Origin: CAYVFC01 sp964450715
GTDB lineage: Bacteria > Myxococcota_A > Polyangia > Polyangiales > JAFGIB01
Reading direction: 5' to 3'
Assembly: GCA_964450715.1 (NCBI GenBank)
Contig: CAYVFC010000026.1
Location: 1-64,000 of the forward strand
DNA length: 64,000 bases
Made by a program: the position numbers and the translations under genes. Shown one piece after another: positions 1 through 8,222 of the stretch (position 1 is the first letter of the stretch; each line of letters opens with the position of its first letter). The notes beneath the pieces were generated by a model. That model ran no database searches, was not told the DNA's origin, and worked only from the letters and a program-made list of their open reading frames with translations.

Positions 1-10
1 ATCGGAAAAT

Positions 11-433
11 CTACCCCCAGACGGGATCATAACCTCCCGGTCGCGGCACTAGTGCGTTTTCGGCGCCCGGCGGGTTGATAGCGGCGATGGCCTCCACCGC
101 CCGCGTACGGATGAGCGGGCGGCGGTGCATGACGAGCTCGAAGAGCACTGGCCCGGCGCTCTTCTGCCCCAGGGCGGTCAGCGTCATGACGGCGAGCTCC
201 AGCAGGTCGGGCGGCAGACCGCGCTGGATGCGCCTGAGCACGGGCGGCACCGCGGCCGGCTTGCCCAGCATCCCCAGGTTCTGGATGCCGTTGGCCACCG
301 TCTCGCGGTCGCTCGATTCGAGCATGGCCGCGGCCTTGTCCAGGCTCACCTGGGCCGCTGCCTCGACGGTCAGGCAGAAAACGACCAGAAAAGCGGTCGC
401 TAACAGGGTTAGGGGGCGTGAGCTGATCCGCAT
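11..433 (-). CDS. Secreted HEAT-like repeat protein
   Basis: Small exported protein of 140 residues. The chosen start gives MRISSRP, a basic n-region and a hydrophobic stretch (LLATAFLVVFCL) ending in an AxA-type site near EAAAQ, so a Sec signal peptide is likely; a longer reading frame to 511 would bury it. The mature part is alpha-helical with HEAT-like pairs (for example NLGMLGKPAAVPPVL, LTALGQKSAGPVLFEL, RTRAVEAIAAI). HEAT proteins are usually protein-binding scaffolds; no enzyme motif is seen. It is divergently transcribed from another small exported helical protein at 526, which suggests they act together at the cell envelope. Specific function unknown. Confidence 0.7.
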   Translation of the reverse strand: MRISSRPLTLLATAFLVVFCLTVEAAAQVSLDKAAAMLESSDRETVANGIQNLGMLGKPAAVPPVLRRIQRGLPPDLLELAVMTLTALGQKSAGPVLFELVMHRRPLIRTRAVEAIAAINPPGAENALVPRPGGYDPVWG

Positions 434-525
434 CGGGGTCCTCGCCTTCCTCGACTTGCTTGAAATGAGCTTCGAGGTCCTATACCTATCCCGGTGTATA
501 AGAGGTATCAAGACCCGGGGCGATA
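434..525. promoter_or_regulatory. Divergent promoter region between two HEAT-like genes
   Basis: The 92 bp between two divergent starts holds an AT-rich centre with TATA-type hexamers on both strands (tatacct near 481 and gtgtataag near 493), consistent with back-to-back -10 boxes. No clear -35 pair could be fixed by eye. Confidence 0.3.
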
Positions 526-1113
526 ATGCTTACCTTCACGAGTTTCCCGGCAACTCTGGTCGTGCCGGCCGCTCTGCTGGTTTTACTAGCGGCATGGGCA
601 GCGGTGCGGGGGCCGGTTCGCGCGGAAGAGCAGTTGCCCGCGCCCGACTCGTTGGTGGCCGTGGTCGATGCCGACCCTCTGGAGTTGGCCCGGGTGGTCC
701 GGAAGCTGGGCGACGAAGCGGTGTCGCAGAGGCTGGACCCGGGGCAATCCGTGGAGATACGGCTGGCGGCTATCCGCTCGACCCCCTGGATGCGGGAGCC
801 CGAGCTAGCCCTGAATGCCCTGGTTCGAGAGCTTTCCGGTCGCGACCCGGATCTGGCGCCCGCGGCCGCGCGCGCCGCCGCCCGTATCGCCGGATCGCTC
901 GACGCGGAGAGCCTGCTCCGGCGCGAGGTGGACGCGCAGGGGCTTTGCCCCGTACGCACAGGGCTGGTCGCGGCAGGCGAGAACGAGCTTCTGCGGCCCG
1001 ATATCCGCCTGCACGCTTCGCGAGCCGCCGAGATGCTGGCCGGTGCCGGGGTGGGGGAGGACATGATGGCCGGGCCGCGCGAGGGGATCCGGTACAAGGC
1101 GGTCAGACCTTGA
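526..1113 (+). CDS. Secreted helical (HEAT-like) protein
   Basis: Protein of 195 residues with an N-terminal hydrophobic segment (VVPAALLVLLAAWAAV) that looks like a signal peptide or anchor, cut near VRAEEQ. The rest is helical: AIRSTPWMREPELALNALVREL, split across HEAT-like turns, then AAARAAARIAG and a helix with RLHASRAAEML. The domain style matches the protein at 11-433, which is transcribed away from it. Its stop codon overlaps the TTG start of the following alcohol dehydrogenase (TTGA), so the two are probably translationally coupled, although no functional link is obvious. No catalytic motif was recognised. Confidence 0.7.
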   Translation: MLTFTSFPATLVVPAALLVLLAAWAAVRGPVRAEEQLPAPDSLVAVVDADPLELARVVRKLGDEAVSQRLDPGQSVEIRLAAIRSTPWMREPELALNALVRELSGRDPDLAPAAARAAARIAGSLDAESLLRREVDAQGLCPVRTGLVAAGENELLRPDIRLHASRAAEMLAGAGVGEDMMAGPREGIRYKAVRP

Positions 1114-2396
1114 CGGCCGATGAGCCGTCGGTCGGACCGTTCGGGTTCTACCGCGGTCCGCGCTTGGTTTTTGCGGCCGGTTGCCTGGGGCGGCTGGGCG
1201 TCGAGGCCGCGTCGATGGGGAAACGGCTGCTGCTGGTGGCCAGCGGCGGATGGATGAAGCGCTCGGGTCGCGCCGAAGCGCTGCTGGACTCGCTATCCAG
1301 CGAGTCTCTGCAGTGCAGTGTACTAGAGGTGAGCGGCGAGCCGGGACCCGAGCTGGTGGACGCGGCAGTGGGGCGATTCGAGCCCGAGGGAATCGAGGTG
1401 GTGGCTGCCGTGGGCGGCGGAAGCGCCATGGACGCGGGAAAGGCCATCTCGGCCATGCTCGGTGGCGGCGACCGCTCCGTCACCCGTTTCCTGGAGGGAG
1501 TGGGAACCGAGGAGCCCAGCGGCGCCAAGAGGCCCTTCATCGCCATCCCCACCACGTCGGGCAGTGGAAGCGAGGCGACCAAGAACGCCGTTCTCAGCCG
1601 GGTGGGGGAGGGCGGTTTCAAACGGTCTTTGCGGCACGACAACTTCGTGCCCGACCTGGCCATCGTCGATCCCGAGCTCACGCTCACCTGTCCGCCCGGG
1701 GTCACCGCGGCCTGCGGGATGGATGCTCTGTCGCAGCTCGTCGAGTCCTATATGTCCAGCAAGGCCTCGGTCATGACCGACAGCCTGGCATTCGACGCGA
1801 TCGGACGAGTGGGCCGAAGCATTCGCGTGGCACACGGCGGTGCCTGCGGCACCGGCGCCGTCGGTAGCGAGGAGCATTTACGGGCGCGCGCCGAGATGTC
1901 CTATGCCGCCTTCGTATCAGGTGTGACCCTTGCCAACGCCGGGCTGGGCGTGGTCCACGGCCTGGCCGGCCCCGTGGGCGCTCTGCTCCCGATCCCGCAC
2001 GGCCTGATCTGCGGCTCGCTGTTGGCGCCGGCGCTCAAGGCCACCGTGGACAAGCTCGGCCGAGCCGGGGCTGGCGGGCTGCTCGCCCTCGGCAAGCTCG
2101 CCCGGCTGGGCTGGTTGCTGTCTCCGGCCGGCTGTTCGCCGGGAGAGGAAGCAGGGGAGGGCGAAGGCGAGCTGCCGGACTGGAGCTCGGAAGACTCCGT
2201 ACGCCTGTACGCGGGCGCTCTCGTCGACCGGGTTTACGATCTGTCCGCTCAGCTACGGATCCCTCGCCTGAACGAGCTCGGCGTGAGCGCTGCCGATTGT
2301 TTCCGTATCATCTCCGATGCGAGCAACAAGAATAACCCCGTTGCCCTGGACGCCGGGGAGATGCGCGCCGTTCTCCTGGACGCAGGAACCTGTTGA
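1110..2396 (+). CDS. Iron-containing alcohol dehydrogenase family protein
   Basis: Group III (metal-dependent) alcohol dehydrogenase of 428 residues, expected to interconvert an alcohol and aldehyde or ketone with NAD(P)H. Visible family features in order: N-terminal nucleotide-binding part with VAAVGGGSAMDAGKA (the GGGS-DxxK dinucleotide loop), PTTSGSGSEATK, the first metal-ligand region ACGMDALSQLVESY, and the His-rich helix pair GVVHGLAGPVGALLPIPHG that supplies the remaining ligands. TTG at 1110 is chosen because it overlaps the upstream TGA; the next in-frame ATG would remove the beta-strand start FYRGPRLVFAAG. A Glu/Gly-rich insertion (SPGEEAGEGEGELPDW) near residue 345 is unusual for the family. 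The substrate cannot be told from sequence. Confidence 0.88.
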   Translation: MTADEPSVGPFGFYRGPRLVFAAGCLGRLGVEAASMGKRLLLVASGGWMKRSGRAEALLDSLSSESLQCSVLEVSGEPGPELVDAAVGRFEPEGIEVVAAVGGGSAMDAGKAISAMLGGGDRSVTRFLEGVGTEEPSGAKRPFIAIPTTSGSGSEATKNAVLSRVGEGGFKRSLRHDNFVPDLAIVDPELTLTCPPGVTAACGMDALSQLVESYMSSKASVMTDSLAFDAIGRVGRSIRVAHGGACGTGAVGSEEHLRARAEMSYAAFVSGVTLANAGLGVVHGLAGPVGALLPIPHGLICGSLLAPALKATVDKLGRAGAGGLLALGKLARLGWLLSPAGCSPGEEAGEGEGELPDWSSEDSVRLYAGALVDRVYDLSAQLRIPRLNELGVSAADCFRIISDASNKNNPVALDAGEMRAVLLDAGTC

Positions 2397-2455
2397 GGCT
2401 TCGAGATAAAGAACTCAACAAATCGTAATCATTGGAGAAAACAGCGGGTGGAAGG

Positions 2456-3337
2456 CTAACGTGAAAGGCGCCGGCGGGCCGTATACGCCAGGCCGAGTAG
2501 TAAAAGGGCCATCCAGGTCACGGATGTGCTCTCGGCAGGGTTGCCGGGAAGGGCCGAGCAACTGATGGAACCACCCGCCTTGCCCGAGGCCTCGCAGGTG
2601 TTGCCCTCGCATCCGGCCTCGCCTTCGGCATAGCCCTCGACCTCGACCAGGCCCGACAGGGCGTCCAGACAGTTCTGCAGGTTGTCGTCGTGGTCCACGT
2701 AGTGGCCGTCGCAGAACAGCGCCCCCTCAGTCCCCTGGCAGTCGGCCTCGCACCCGCCGGTGACCTCGGCCTCGCAGCTGGCAAACGAGTCGTTCTGACA
2801 GCTGACCTGGCAATCGACGTTGGCCTCGGCCCGGCAGGAGCCCTCGCAGCTGGCCTCGCACTTGCGGTCGCAGTCGATCTCCGGAAGCTCCACGTTACAG
2901 GAAGCTTCGCACTCGGCCGAGCAGCCGGCCTGGCAGGAGGCCTCGCAGCGGGCGCTATTGTCCTCGGCCTCGCACTGCCCCTGGCAGCCGCCCTGGCACT
3001 CGGCCCGGCAGGAAGCGGAGCAGTCGAATTCGCCGGGATCGACCTCGCAAGGCCCGGTACAGCCGGCCTGGCACTCGGCCGCGCAGTCCACCGTGGCGTT
3101 GGCGCTACACTGCCCATCGCACTCGACCTGCAATCGGGCAGCGCAGGCCGCCTCTACCGTGAGCGGCGTACACTCGACCTCGCAATCGATCCCGGGGGAT
3201 ACCAGCTCGCACCGCGCTTCGGCCTCCACGTGAATGTTGCCGCAGGCTGCGATCCCGGTCTCCGCCCGGGCCTGGCCGGTGAGGTTGAAGAGAGCCAGAA
3301 GACAGAGCGCCAGAAAACCGGAGAAATTCTTGAGCAT
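2456..3337 (-). CDS. Cys-rich secreted protein with MYXO-CTERM-like tail
   Basis: Protein of 293 residues. Signal peptide MLKNFSGFLALCLLALFNLTGQARA. The mature region is packed with cysteines every 3-5 residues in short acidic units such as CQAGCSAECEASC, CRAECQGGCQGQC and CEASCEGSC, without aromatic or catalytic motifs. The C-terminus has the layout of MYXO-CTERM sorting tails: a Ser/Pro-rich spacer with a Cys (SCSALPGNP), a hydrophobic helix (TWMALLLLGLAYT) and a basic end (ARRRLSR). Likely a disulfide-rich, cell-surface protein. The repeated Cys units could bind metal instead, which cannot be decided here. Transcribed toward the alcohol dehydrogenase (convergent). Confidence 0.75.
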   Translation of the reverse strand: MLKNFSGFLALCLLALFNLTGQARAETGIAACGNIHVEAEARCELVSPGIDCEVECTPLTVEAACAARLQVECDGQCSANATVDCAAECQAGCTGPCEVDPGEFDCSASCRAECQGGCQGQCEAEDNSARCEASCQAGCSAECEASCNVELPEIDCDRKCEASCEGSCRAEANVDCQVSCQNDSFASCEAEVTGGCEADCQGTEGALFCDGHYVDHDDNLQNCLDALSGLVEVEGYAEGEAGCEGNTCEASGKAGGSISCSALPGNPAESTSVTWMALLLLGLAYTARRRLSR

Positions 3338-3456
3338 TGCACCACCTCGCCCCTTGGGTTGGTCTCGATGAGACGACCATCGATGAACGTAGATTCAAAC
3401 GATACGGCCCCAGGGGCCGGGGCGTCAATCGAGGGGCGAGGCGAGAAGGGGCGCTT

Positions 3457-4452
3457 CTATATCCACCCGTCGGCTCGATAACCCTCGTAGGTCTTCCGTA
3501 CCCCATCTTCCAGCGAAACCCGGGGCTGAAAGCCGAAATCCGCGCAGGCGGCGTCGCAGCGGCAGGTCCAGGCATCCTGTACGGCCATGATGACTTTCTG
3601 TCGGTTGTACAGGCTCGGCTTGCCCGTGATGCGCCCCTTCATCTCGCCAAAAGAACCGGCCACGCTGACGCAGAACCCGGGCAGGTCGATGTCCCACACC
3701 TTGCGGCCCGCTCCCTGAACGATGAGCGTTTGCAGCTGCTCCCAGGTGACGGTTTGACCGTCGGCGATGAAGTATCCCTTGTGAACGGCGGCCTCGGAGA
3801 GAGCGGAAGCGATGATGGCATCGACGAGGTCGTCGATATACACGAGGGACATCTGTCGTTTTCGATTGCCGTAGTAGGGATTGATCCCCTTGGCGGCGAG
3901 CCGGAACAGCTCCAGGAACTGGTAGTCGCGCGGCCCGTATACGCCGCCCGGTCGCAGGATGGTCCACGGTAGGGCATCGCCCGCGGCCTCGACGGCCTGT
4001 TCGGCTTCCAGCTTGCTTCTTCCGTAGAACTCTACCGGTCTGGGCTCGGCGTCCTCGCAGATGGGGGCGTCGAGCTGGGCGGGGCCGTAAGAGGTGAGCG
4101 AGGAGAGGTAGACGAAGCGGCGCAGTTGCGGATTGCCCCGGCTCAGCGCCTCGACCAGGTTGCGGGTGGATACGACATTGCCCCGGTGGAAATCGTCGTA
4201 CCGGACTCCGTTCATGACCCCGGCCACGTGAAAGACGTAGTCGGGCTTCTCCAGCTCGAAGACGCGAGCCAGCGATTCCACGTCCGTGTACTCGATCTCG
4301 GCGGAGCGTCCCCGGTCCGCGGGCGGCGAGCCGGGGCGTCTAAGGGCGATGACGTCCGCGGATGCGTCGAGCAGGGCGTCGCGCAACGAGCTTCCGACGA
4401 AACCGCTGGCGCCGGTTACGATTGCTTTTCCGGTAATTTCTCTGGTCGACAT
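3457..4452 (-). CDS. NAD-dependent epimerase/dehydratase (extended SDR)
   Basis: Extended short-chain dehydrogenase of 331 residues. Rossmann glycine motif GASGFVG near residue 14, DYVFHVAG strand with the cofactor-contacting HVAG, active-site Ser in YLSSLTSYG and the catalytic YGRSK (YxxxK). RPGGVYGP and YIDDLVDAI follow as in UDP-sugar epimerases and 3-beta-hydroxysteroid dehydrogenase-type members. The C-terminal substrate part ends with FGFQPRVSLEDG, typical of this family. Its start lies 12 bp after the stop of the rubrerythrin-like gene on the same strand, so they are probably co-transcribed. Substrate unknown; nucleotide sugar, sterol-like or dihydroflavonol-like substrates are possible. 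Confidence 0.85.
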   Translation of the reverse strand: MSTREITGKAIVTGASGFVGSSLRDALLDASADVIALRRPGSPPADRGRSAEIEYTDVESLARVFELEKPDYVFHVAGVMNGVRYDDFHRGNVVSTRNLVEALSRGNPQLRRFVYLSSLTSYGPAQLDAPICEDAEPRPVEFYGRSKLEAEQAVEAAGDALPWTILRPGGVYGPRDYQFLELFRLAAKGINPYYGNRKRQMSLVYIDDLVDAIIASALSEAAVHKGYFIADGQTVTWEQLQTLIVQGAGRKVWDIDLPGFCVSVAGSFGEMKGRITGKPSLYNRQKVIMAVQDAWTCRCDAACADFGFQPRVSLEDGVRKTYEGYRADGWI

Positions 4453-4464
4453 CGCTGCAATTGA

Positions 4465-4911
4465 TCAGGTCTGGAATTCGGCTTCGATTAACTTCTTTAT
4501 TTGCACGTAATGGTCGTGCTCGGCGCGGGAGATTCCCCGCAGGAAGTCCGAGGTATCGCCCTGGGTCGAGTCGGCCATGGCGTCGTAGAACAGCTCGGCG
4601 TGCTGTTCGTTTTCCAGGGCGATGGTCATGGCCTGCTCGAAGCTGACCCCGGCGTCGCAATCCCATTCCGGCGCGGTCTCGATCAGCTCCACGTTCCAGT
4701 CCGCTCCCACGGACATGTTTCCCGCGGCGAGCTTGTTGCCGAACTTTTCGATGGCGCTGGCGTGGTCGTTCTCCTGGTCGGCCATGCGGAGCAGGAATTC
4801 GCGCGCCTTCTCGTCTTTCGTCTTTTCGGACAGCCTCCGGTAGAAGGCCTCGGCAGCGCGCTCGGCCTTGATGGCGTTGCGAACGGCCTGTTCCAGGGTG
4901 ATTGGGGCCAT
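4465..4911 (-). CDS. Rubrerythrin-like ferritin-fold di-iron protein
   Basis: Cytosolic protein of 148 residues made of a four-helix bundle. Di-iron type glutamate/histidine motifs are visible: AERAAEAFYRRLSE (first helix Glu), MADQENDHASAIE (ExxH-like), ALENEQHAELFYD (Glu plus ExxH-like) and ISRAEHDHYVQIKKL (ExxH). There is no C-terminal rubredoxin domain, so it belongs to the short rubrerythrin or ferritin-like group, usually peroxide reduction or iron handling. The start at MAPITLEQA is preceded by GGAGGG at proper spacing; the frame remains open upstream but without support. Co-directional with the downstream SDR gene. Confidence 0.8.
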   Translation of the reverse strand: MAPITLEQAVRNAIKAERAAEAFYRRLSEKTKDEKAREFLLRMADQENDHASAIEKFGNKLAAGNMSVGADWNVELIETAPEWDCDAGVSFEQAMTIALENEQHAELFYDAMADSTQGDTSDFLRGISRAEHDHYVQIKKLIEAEFQT

Positions 4912-5037
4912 CTGTTCCCTCCGTTTGTTTCGGTGTCGGTGTACCGAGCGGCAAATTATCACGATTGACCCGAGCGCGGAATCCCGGACGCGCCCCACCC
5001 GGTCAACCAGCGTTTTCGAGCCGGTCCGTCCACCAAG

Positions 5038-5056
5038 GGCGGCCGCAAGGGCCGCC
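5038..5056. repeat. REP-like hairpin
   Basis: Perfect inverted repeat GGCGGCC / GGCCGCC with a 5-nt GCAAG loop in intergenic DNA. No T-run follows, so a factor-independent terminator is not supported; a REP-type palindrome fits better. Confidence 0.5.
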
Positions 5057-5079
5057 TACGATAGGCCTACAGCGCGGGG

Positions 5080-5100
5080 CGTAGGGGAGGGGCTTGCCCT
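5080..5100 (+). repeat. Dispersed REP-like repeat, copy 1
   Basis: The 21-bp sequence beginning CGTAGGGGAGGGGCTTGCCC matches the reverse complement of 15212-15232 at 20 of 21 positions, and is related to 14905-14930 (CGTAGGGGCGGGCCTTGCGC). Three copies in 10 kb show a dispersed repeat family. Confidence 0.6.
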
Positions 5101-5284
5101 CTTCCGTACCGCGTTCGCGCGACGCCGGCCGAGCGGCTTTGCGGGTTTGGCGATATCGAGTAGGTTGGATTTTTTGCCGGTTTTCATCACGGGCAGGGTC
5201 GGAGGTGAAGATGGCGCTGACGGGCGATAGCGAGAGAAGAGGGACCGGTCGCGGCCGAGGCCATGCGGACGGAGGGGCGCGGTC

Positions 5285-6190
5285 ATGAACTGCGAAGAGG
5301 CGCGCACCTTCAGGGTCGAGCAATACGTGGTGCGGGACGAGCCTTTCTATCTGCCCGCTTCAGACGAGGTAGAGGTCTTCACCGCCGCTTTCAAGCAGCG
5401 GATTCCGGTTTTGCTGAAAGGGGCGACCGGCACGGGGAAAACCCGCTTCGTCGAGTACATGGCCTGGAAGCTCGGTCAGTCGCTGACCGTGGTGGCGCCC
5501 CAGCAAGAGCAACGGGCCGTGGCCGAGACCTCGATGGCCGGCCCGCCGGGCGGCGGCGTGCCGCTGGTCACCATCTCCTGCCACGAGGACCTCACGGCCA
5601 GCGACCTGGTGGGGCGCTTTCTGCTCGACGCCGAGGGGACCCGCTGGGTGGACGGCCCGTTGACCCGGGCGGTCAAGGCGGGCGGCATCTGTTACCTGGA
5701 CGAGGTGGTGGAGGCGCGCAAGGACACCACCGTGGTCATCCATCCGCTGACCGACCACCGGCGGCGGCTGCCCATCGACAAGCTGGGACAGGTGGTGGAG
5801 GCGGCCGAAAACTTTTTGATGGTGGTATCGTACAACCCGGGTTACCAGAGCGCGCTCAAGGATCTCAAGCACAGCACCCGGCAGCGCTTCGTCGCGCTGC
5901 AGTTCGACTTTCCGGACCAGGAGCGGGAGAAGAACATCATCGCCCGGGAGACCGGCGTGGACGAGGCCGTGGCCGGTCGTCTGGCCAAGCTGGGGAGCAA
6001 GATACGCAACCTGAAGGAGCACGGGCTGGACGAGAGCACCAGCAGCCGGCTGCTCATCTACGCCGCGCGGCTGATGCGGGAGGGCGTACCGCACAGGCGG
6101 GCCTGCCAGGTGGCGGTCACCTGGGGAACCACGGACGATAAGCAGATCCAGCGCGCCATAGACGAGGTGGTGTCGTCGCTGTTCACCTAG
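5285..6190 (+). CDS. MoxR-family AAA ATPase (NorQ/CbbQ-like)
   Basis: AAA+ ATPase of 301 residues. After an N-terminal strand region, Walker A is GATGTGKTRFVE (around residue 45), Walker B is ICYLDEVVEA, sensor 1 lies in FLMVVSYNPGYQ, and the arginine-finger region is HSTRQRFVALQFDFP. The segment LVTISCHEDLTASDLVGRF is typical of the CbbQ/NirQ/NorQ branch. These hexameric ATPases work with a VWA-domain partner to remodel or insert a cofactor into a target enzyme (NorQ-NorD for nitric oxide reductase, CbbQ-CbbO for Rubisco). The partner gene follows after 17 bp. No NorB or Rubisco gene is in the window, so the client is unknown. Confidence 0.9.
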   Translation: MNCEEARTFRVEQYVVRDEPFYLPASDEVEVFTAAFKQRIPVLLKGATGTGKTRFVEYMAWKLGQSLTVVAPQQEQRAVAETSMAGPPGGGVPLVTISCHEDLTASDLVGRFLLDAEGTRWVDGPLTRAVKAGGICYLDEVVEARKDTTVVIHPLTDHRRRLPIDKLGQVVEAAENFLMVVSYNPGYQSALKDLKHSTRQRFVALQFDFPDQEREKNIIARETGVDEAVAGRLAKLGSKIRNLKEHGLDESTSSRLLIYAARLMREGVPHRRACQVAVTWGTTDDKQIQRAIDEVVSSLFT

Positions 6191-6207
6191 AAAGAATCCG
6201 CGACCTG

Positions 6208-8181
6208 TTGCGCAGTTATTGCCGCGCGCTGGCCGGCGGGGAGCTGGAGCTCAGGGCGCTGTCGGCCCTGACCGCAAAGGGCCTGGGCTGGGCCGACCTC
6301 GACTCGGCCACCAGCGACGGAACGATCATCTACCTGCCCTCGGCGGTCGGGCATTTCGACACCGAGGAAGAGAATTTCGCCTGGTATAAAGCGCTGGCCA
6401 CCCACCAGTGCGGGCATATCGAGTTCAGGAGTTACGACTTCAGCTTCGAACGACAGGGCGCGCTCTTCGAGAGCCTACGGCCGGAACTGCAGCCCGGCGA
6501 GATACCGCATGAGAACGAGAGTGGAGCGGGGGAGGGGCCGGAGTCGGGCGAGGGCCCGGGCGGCGACCTGGGGCGTTTTTTTCGCTCGTTCGAGGAGCAG
6601 GCCCTGATCCGAGATCTCTTCTCCGTGGCGGAGGATGTAAGGGTGGACAGCCGCATCTTTGCAAGCTACCCCGGCCTGGCCGTCGCCTATGAGGCGGCCC
6701 GGGAGCTGTCGCTGCGACGCCGGCCGCCGCTAGAGTCGCTTCCGCCGCGCGAGGCGCTGGTGGAGCTGCTGGTACGCGCCAGCCTGGGAAAGGACGGGGA
6801 ACAGGGGGCGCCGCCGGGGTACTCGGAACCCGCGCTGCAGGCGCGGAGCCTTTTGCTCGCTCTATCGGCGCCAGAGGCAAAGGTCGAGGACGCGGCCGAG
6901 GCGGCTGTCCGCATCTACCGGTTGCTGATCCGGGTTCCCGATACAGGTGGGGAGGGATATCGCCCGGCGGCTACCGTGCTCTACCGCGGCGCCTTCAAGC
7001 CCGAGCTGGCCCAGCTGCTGCTGCGCGCCTCGGCGGGAAGCGAGGCCGGGCGCGCGGATCTGGCCCGGCGCGTTGAGCGGCTGATGAGAAGCTCGCTCGA
7101 GGTGGAGCTGATGCCGGGCGAGATCCCCGAAAACCTGAAGTGGGAGGCGGCGACCGAGAACATGGTGCGGGAAATCCTGGAGCGCGATCCGGCTCCGCGC
7201 CTTTCGATGAGCTCGCGGGCGGGCGAGCAGGACCGGCGCGGGCCGCTGGTCGCTGACGAGCCGGACAGCCATCTGTACCCGGAGTGGGATTGCGGCCAGG
7301 GCAAGTACCGCGACGGGTGGTGCCTGGTACGGGAGAAGTCGGTGGAGCCGGCGCGTACCGGTTTCTTCCAGGACGTCCTGCTGGAGCACGCGACCCTGGC
7401 GCGCAGGATCCGCCGCCAGTTCGAGGTCATCGCGCTGCAGATGTACCGCAAGCAGGGCTGGCTGGAGGATGGCGAGGACTATGACCTGGACGCGGTGGTG
7501 GACGCGGCCATCGACCTGCGCACGGGCCGGCAGCCCTCGGACAAGCTCTTCTGGCGCCGTAACAAGAACGAGCGCAGCGTGGCGGCGCTGTTCCTGCTGG
7601 ACATGAGCGCCTCTACCAGCGAAGCCATCGGCGGCGGTCCGGCCCGGGGGAAGAAGCGCCTGATCGACGTGGAAAAGGAAGCGCTGGTCCTGCTGATGAA
7701 CGCCCTGGAGATCCTGGGGGATGGATACGGCGTGTATGGTTTCTCGGGCTACGGCCGCGATAACGTGGAGTTCTACCCCATCAAGGACCTGGACGAGAAG
7801 CTCACCCGTCAGGTGACCGGGCGCATAGACGGTATCGGACCGCGCAACGCCACCCGCATGGGCGCGGCCATCCGCCACGCCACGGTCCGGCTGCTCCGCT
7901 ACCCGGCCCGCTTTCGCCTGCTGTTCCTGCTCAGCGACGGCCGGCCGCAGGACCGCGGCTACGGCAGCGCCGGGGAGAGCCTGAAGTACGCGGTGGAGGA
8001 TACGCGTACGGCGCTTCAGGAGGCGCGGCAGCAGGGGGTGACCGCCTTCTGCCTGACCGTGGACCGGGAGGGTCACGACTACCTGAAGACCATGATGCAG
8101 GGCATGGGCTACGAGGTGCTCTGGGACGTCACCATGCTGCCGGAGCGGCTTGCCTTTCTCTATCGCAAGCTGACCACCTGA
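6208..8181 (+). CDS. VWA-domain partner of MoxR ATPase (NorD/CbbO-like)
   Basis: Protein of 657 residues. The C-terminal third is a von Willebrand A domain: ALFLLDMSASTSE carries the MIDAS DxSxS, and LLFLLSDGRPQDRGYG the later Asp. The N-terminal two thirds are helical with HQCGHIEFRSYDF near residue 68 and an acidic loop, as in NorD/CbbO. VWA partners link MoxR ATPases to their client. The start is uncertain: TTG at 6208 is the first usual start after the stop of the ATPase gene, but the frame is open further upstream and reads HLERIRDLL, so a rare start just upstream is possible. Very probably co-transcribed with the ATPase. Confidence 0.87.
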   Translation: MRSYCRALAGGELELRALSALTAKGLGWADLDSATSDGTIIYLPSAVGHFDTEEENFAWYKALATHQCGHIEFRSYDFSFERQGALFESLRPELQPGEIPHENESGAGEGPESGEGPGGDLGRFFRSFEEQALIRDLFSVAEDVRVDSRIFASYPGLAVAYEAARELSLRRRPPLESLPPREALVELLVRASLGKDGEQGAPPGYSEPALQARSLLLALSAPEAKVEDAAEAAVRIYRLLIRVPDTGGEGYRPAATVLYRGAFKPELAQLLLRASAGSEAGRADLARRVERLMRSSLEVELMPGEIPENLKWEAATENMVREILERDPAPRLSMSSRAGEQDRRGPLVADEPDSHLYPEWDCGQGKYRDGWCLVREKSVEPARTGFFQDVLLEHATLARRIRRQFEVIALQMYRKQGWLEDGEDYDLDAVVDAAIDLRTGRQPSDKLFWRRNKNERSVAALFLLDMSASTSEAIGGGPARGKKRLIDVEKEALVLLMNALEILGDGYGVYGFSGYGRDNVEFYPIKDLDEKLTRQVTGRIDGIGPRNATRMGAAIRHATVRLLRYPARFRLLFLLSDGRPQDRGYGSAGESLKYAVEDTRTALQEARQQGVTAFCLTVDREGHDYLKTMMQGMGYEVLWDVTMLPERLAFLYRKLTT

Positions 8182-8222
8182 ACGCCTAGTCGCTACTCGA
8201 TGACGCGTAGGTTGCCGGGCGA

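Larger units (their letters stand above)
4912..5284. other. Intergenic region with REP-like palindromes
   Basis: Non-coding space of 373 bp between divergent genes. It holds a compact hairpin (5038-5056, separate entry) and a copy of a dispersed repeat at 5080-5100. The last part before 5285 is purine-rich with GGAGGGG about 10 bp before the ATG of the AAA ATPase gene. No ORF with convincing coding character was found. Confidence 0.5.

Noticed and set aside
75..1109. Long open frame in front of the alcohol dehydrogenase
   Set aside because: It runs antisense to the HEAT gene and across another gene, with Arg/Gly/Ala-rich low-complexity translation; the enzyme starts at about 1110.
5285..8181. 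Rubisco activase role (CbbQ/CbbO)
   Set aside because: No Rubisco or Calvin cycle gene is in the window, so the general MoxR/VWA annotation is kept.
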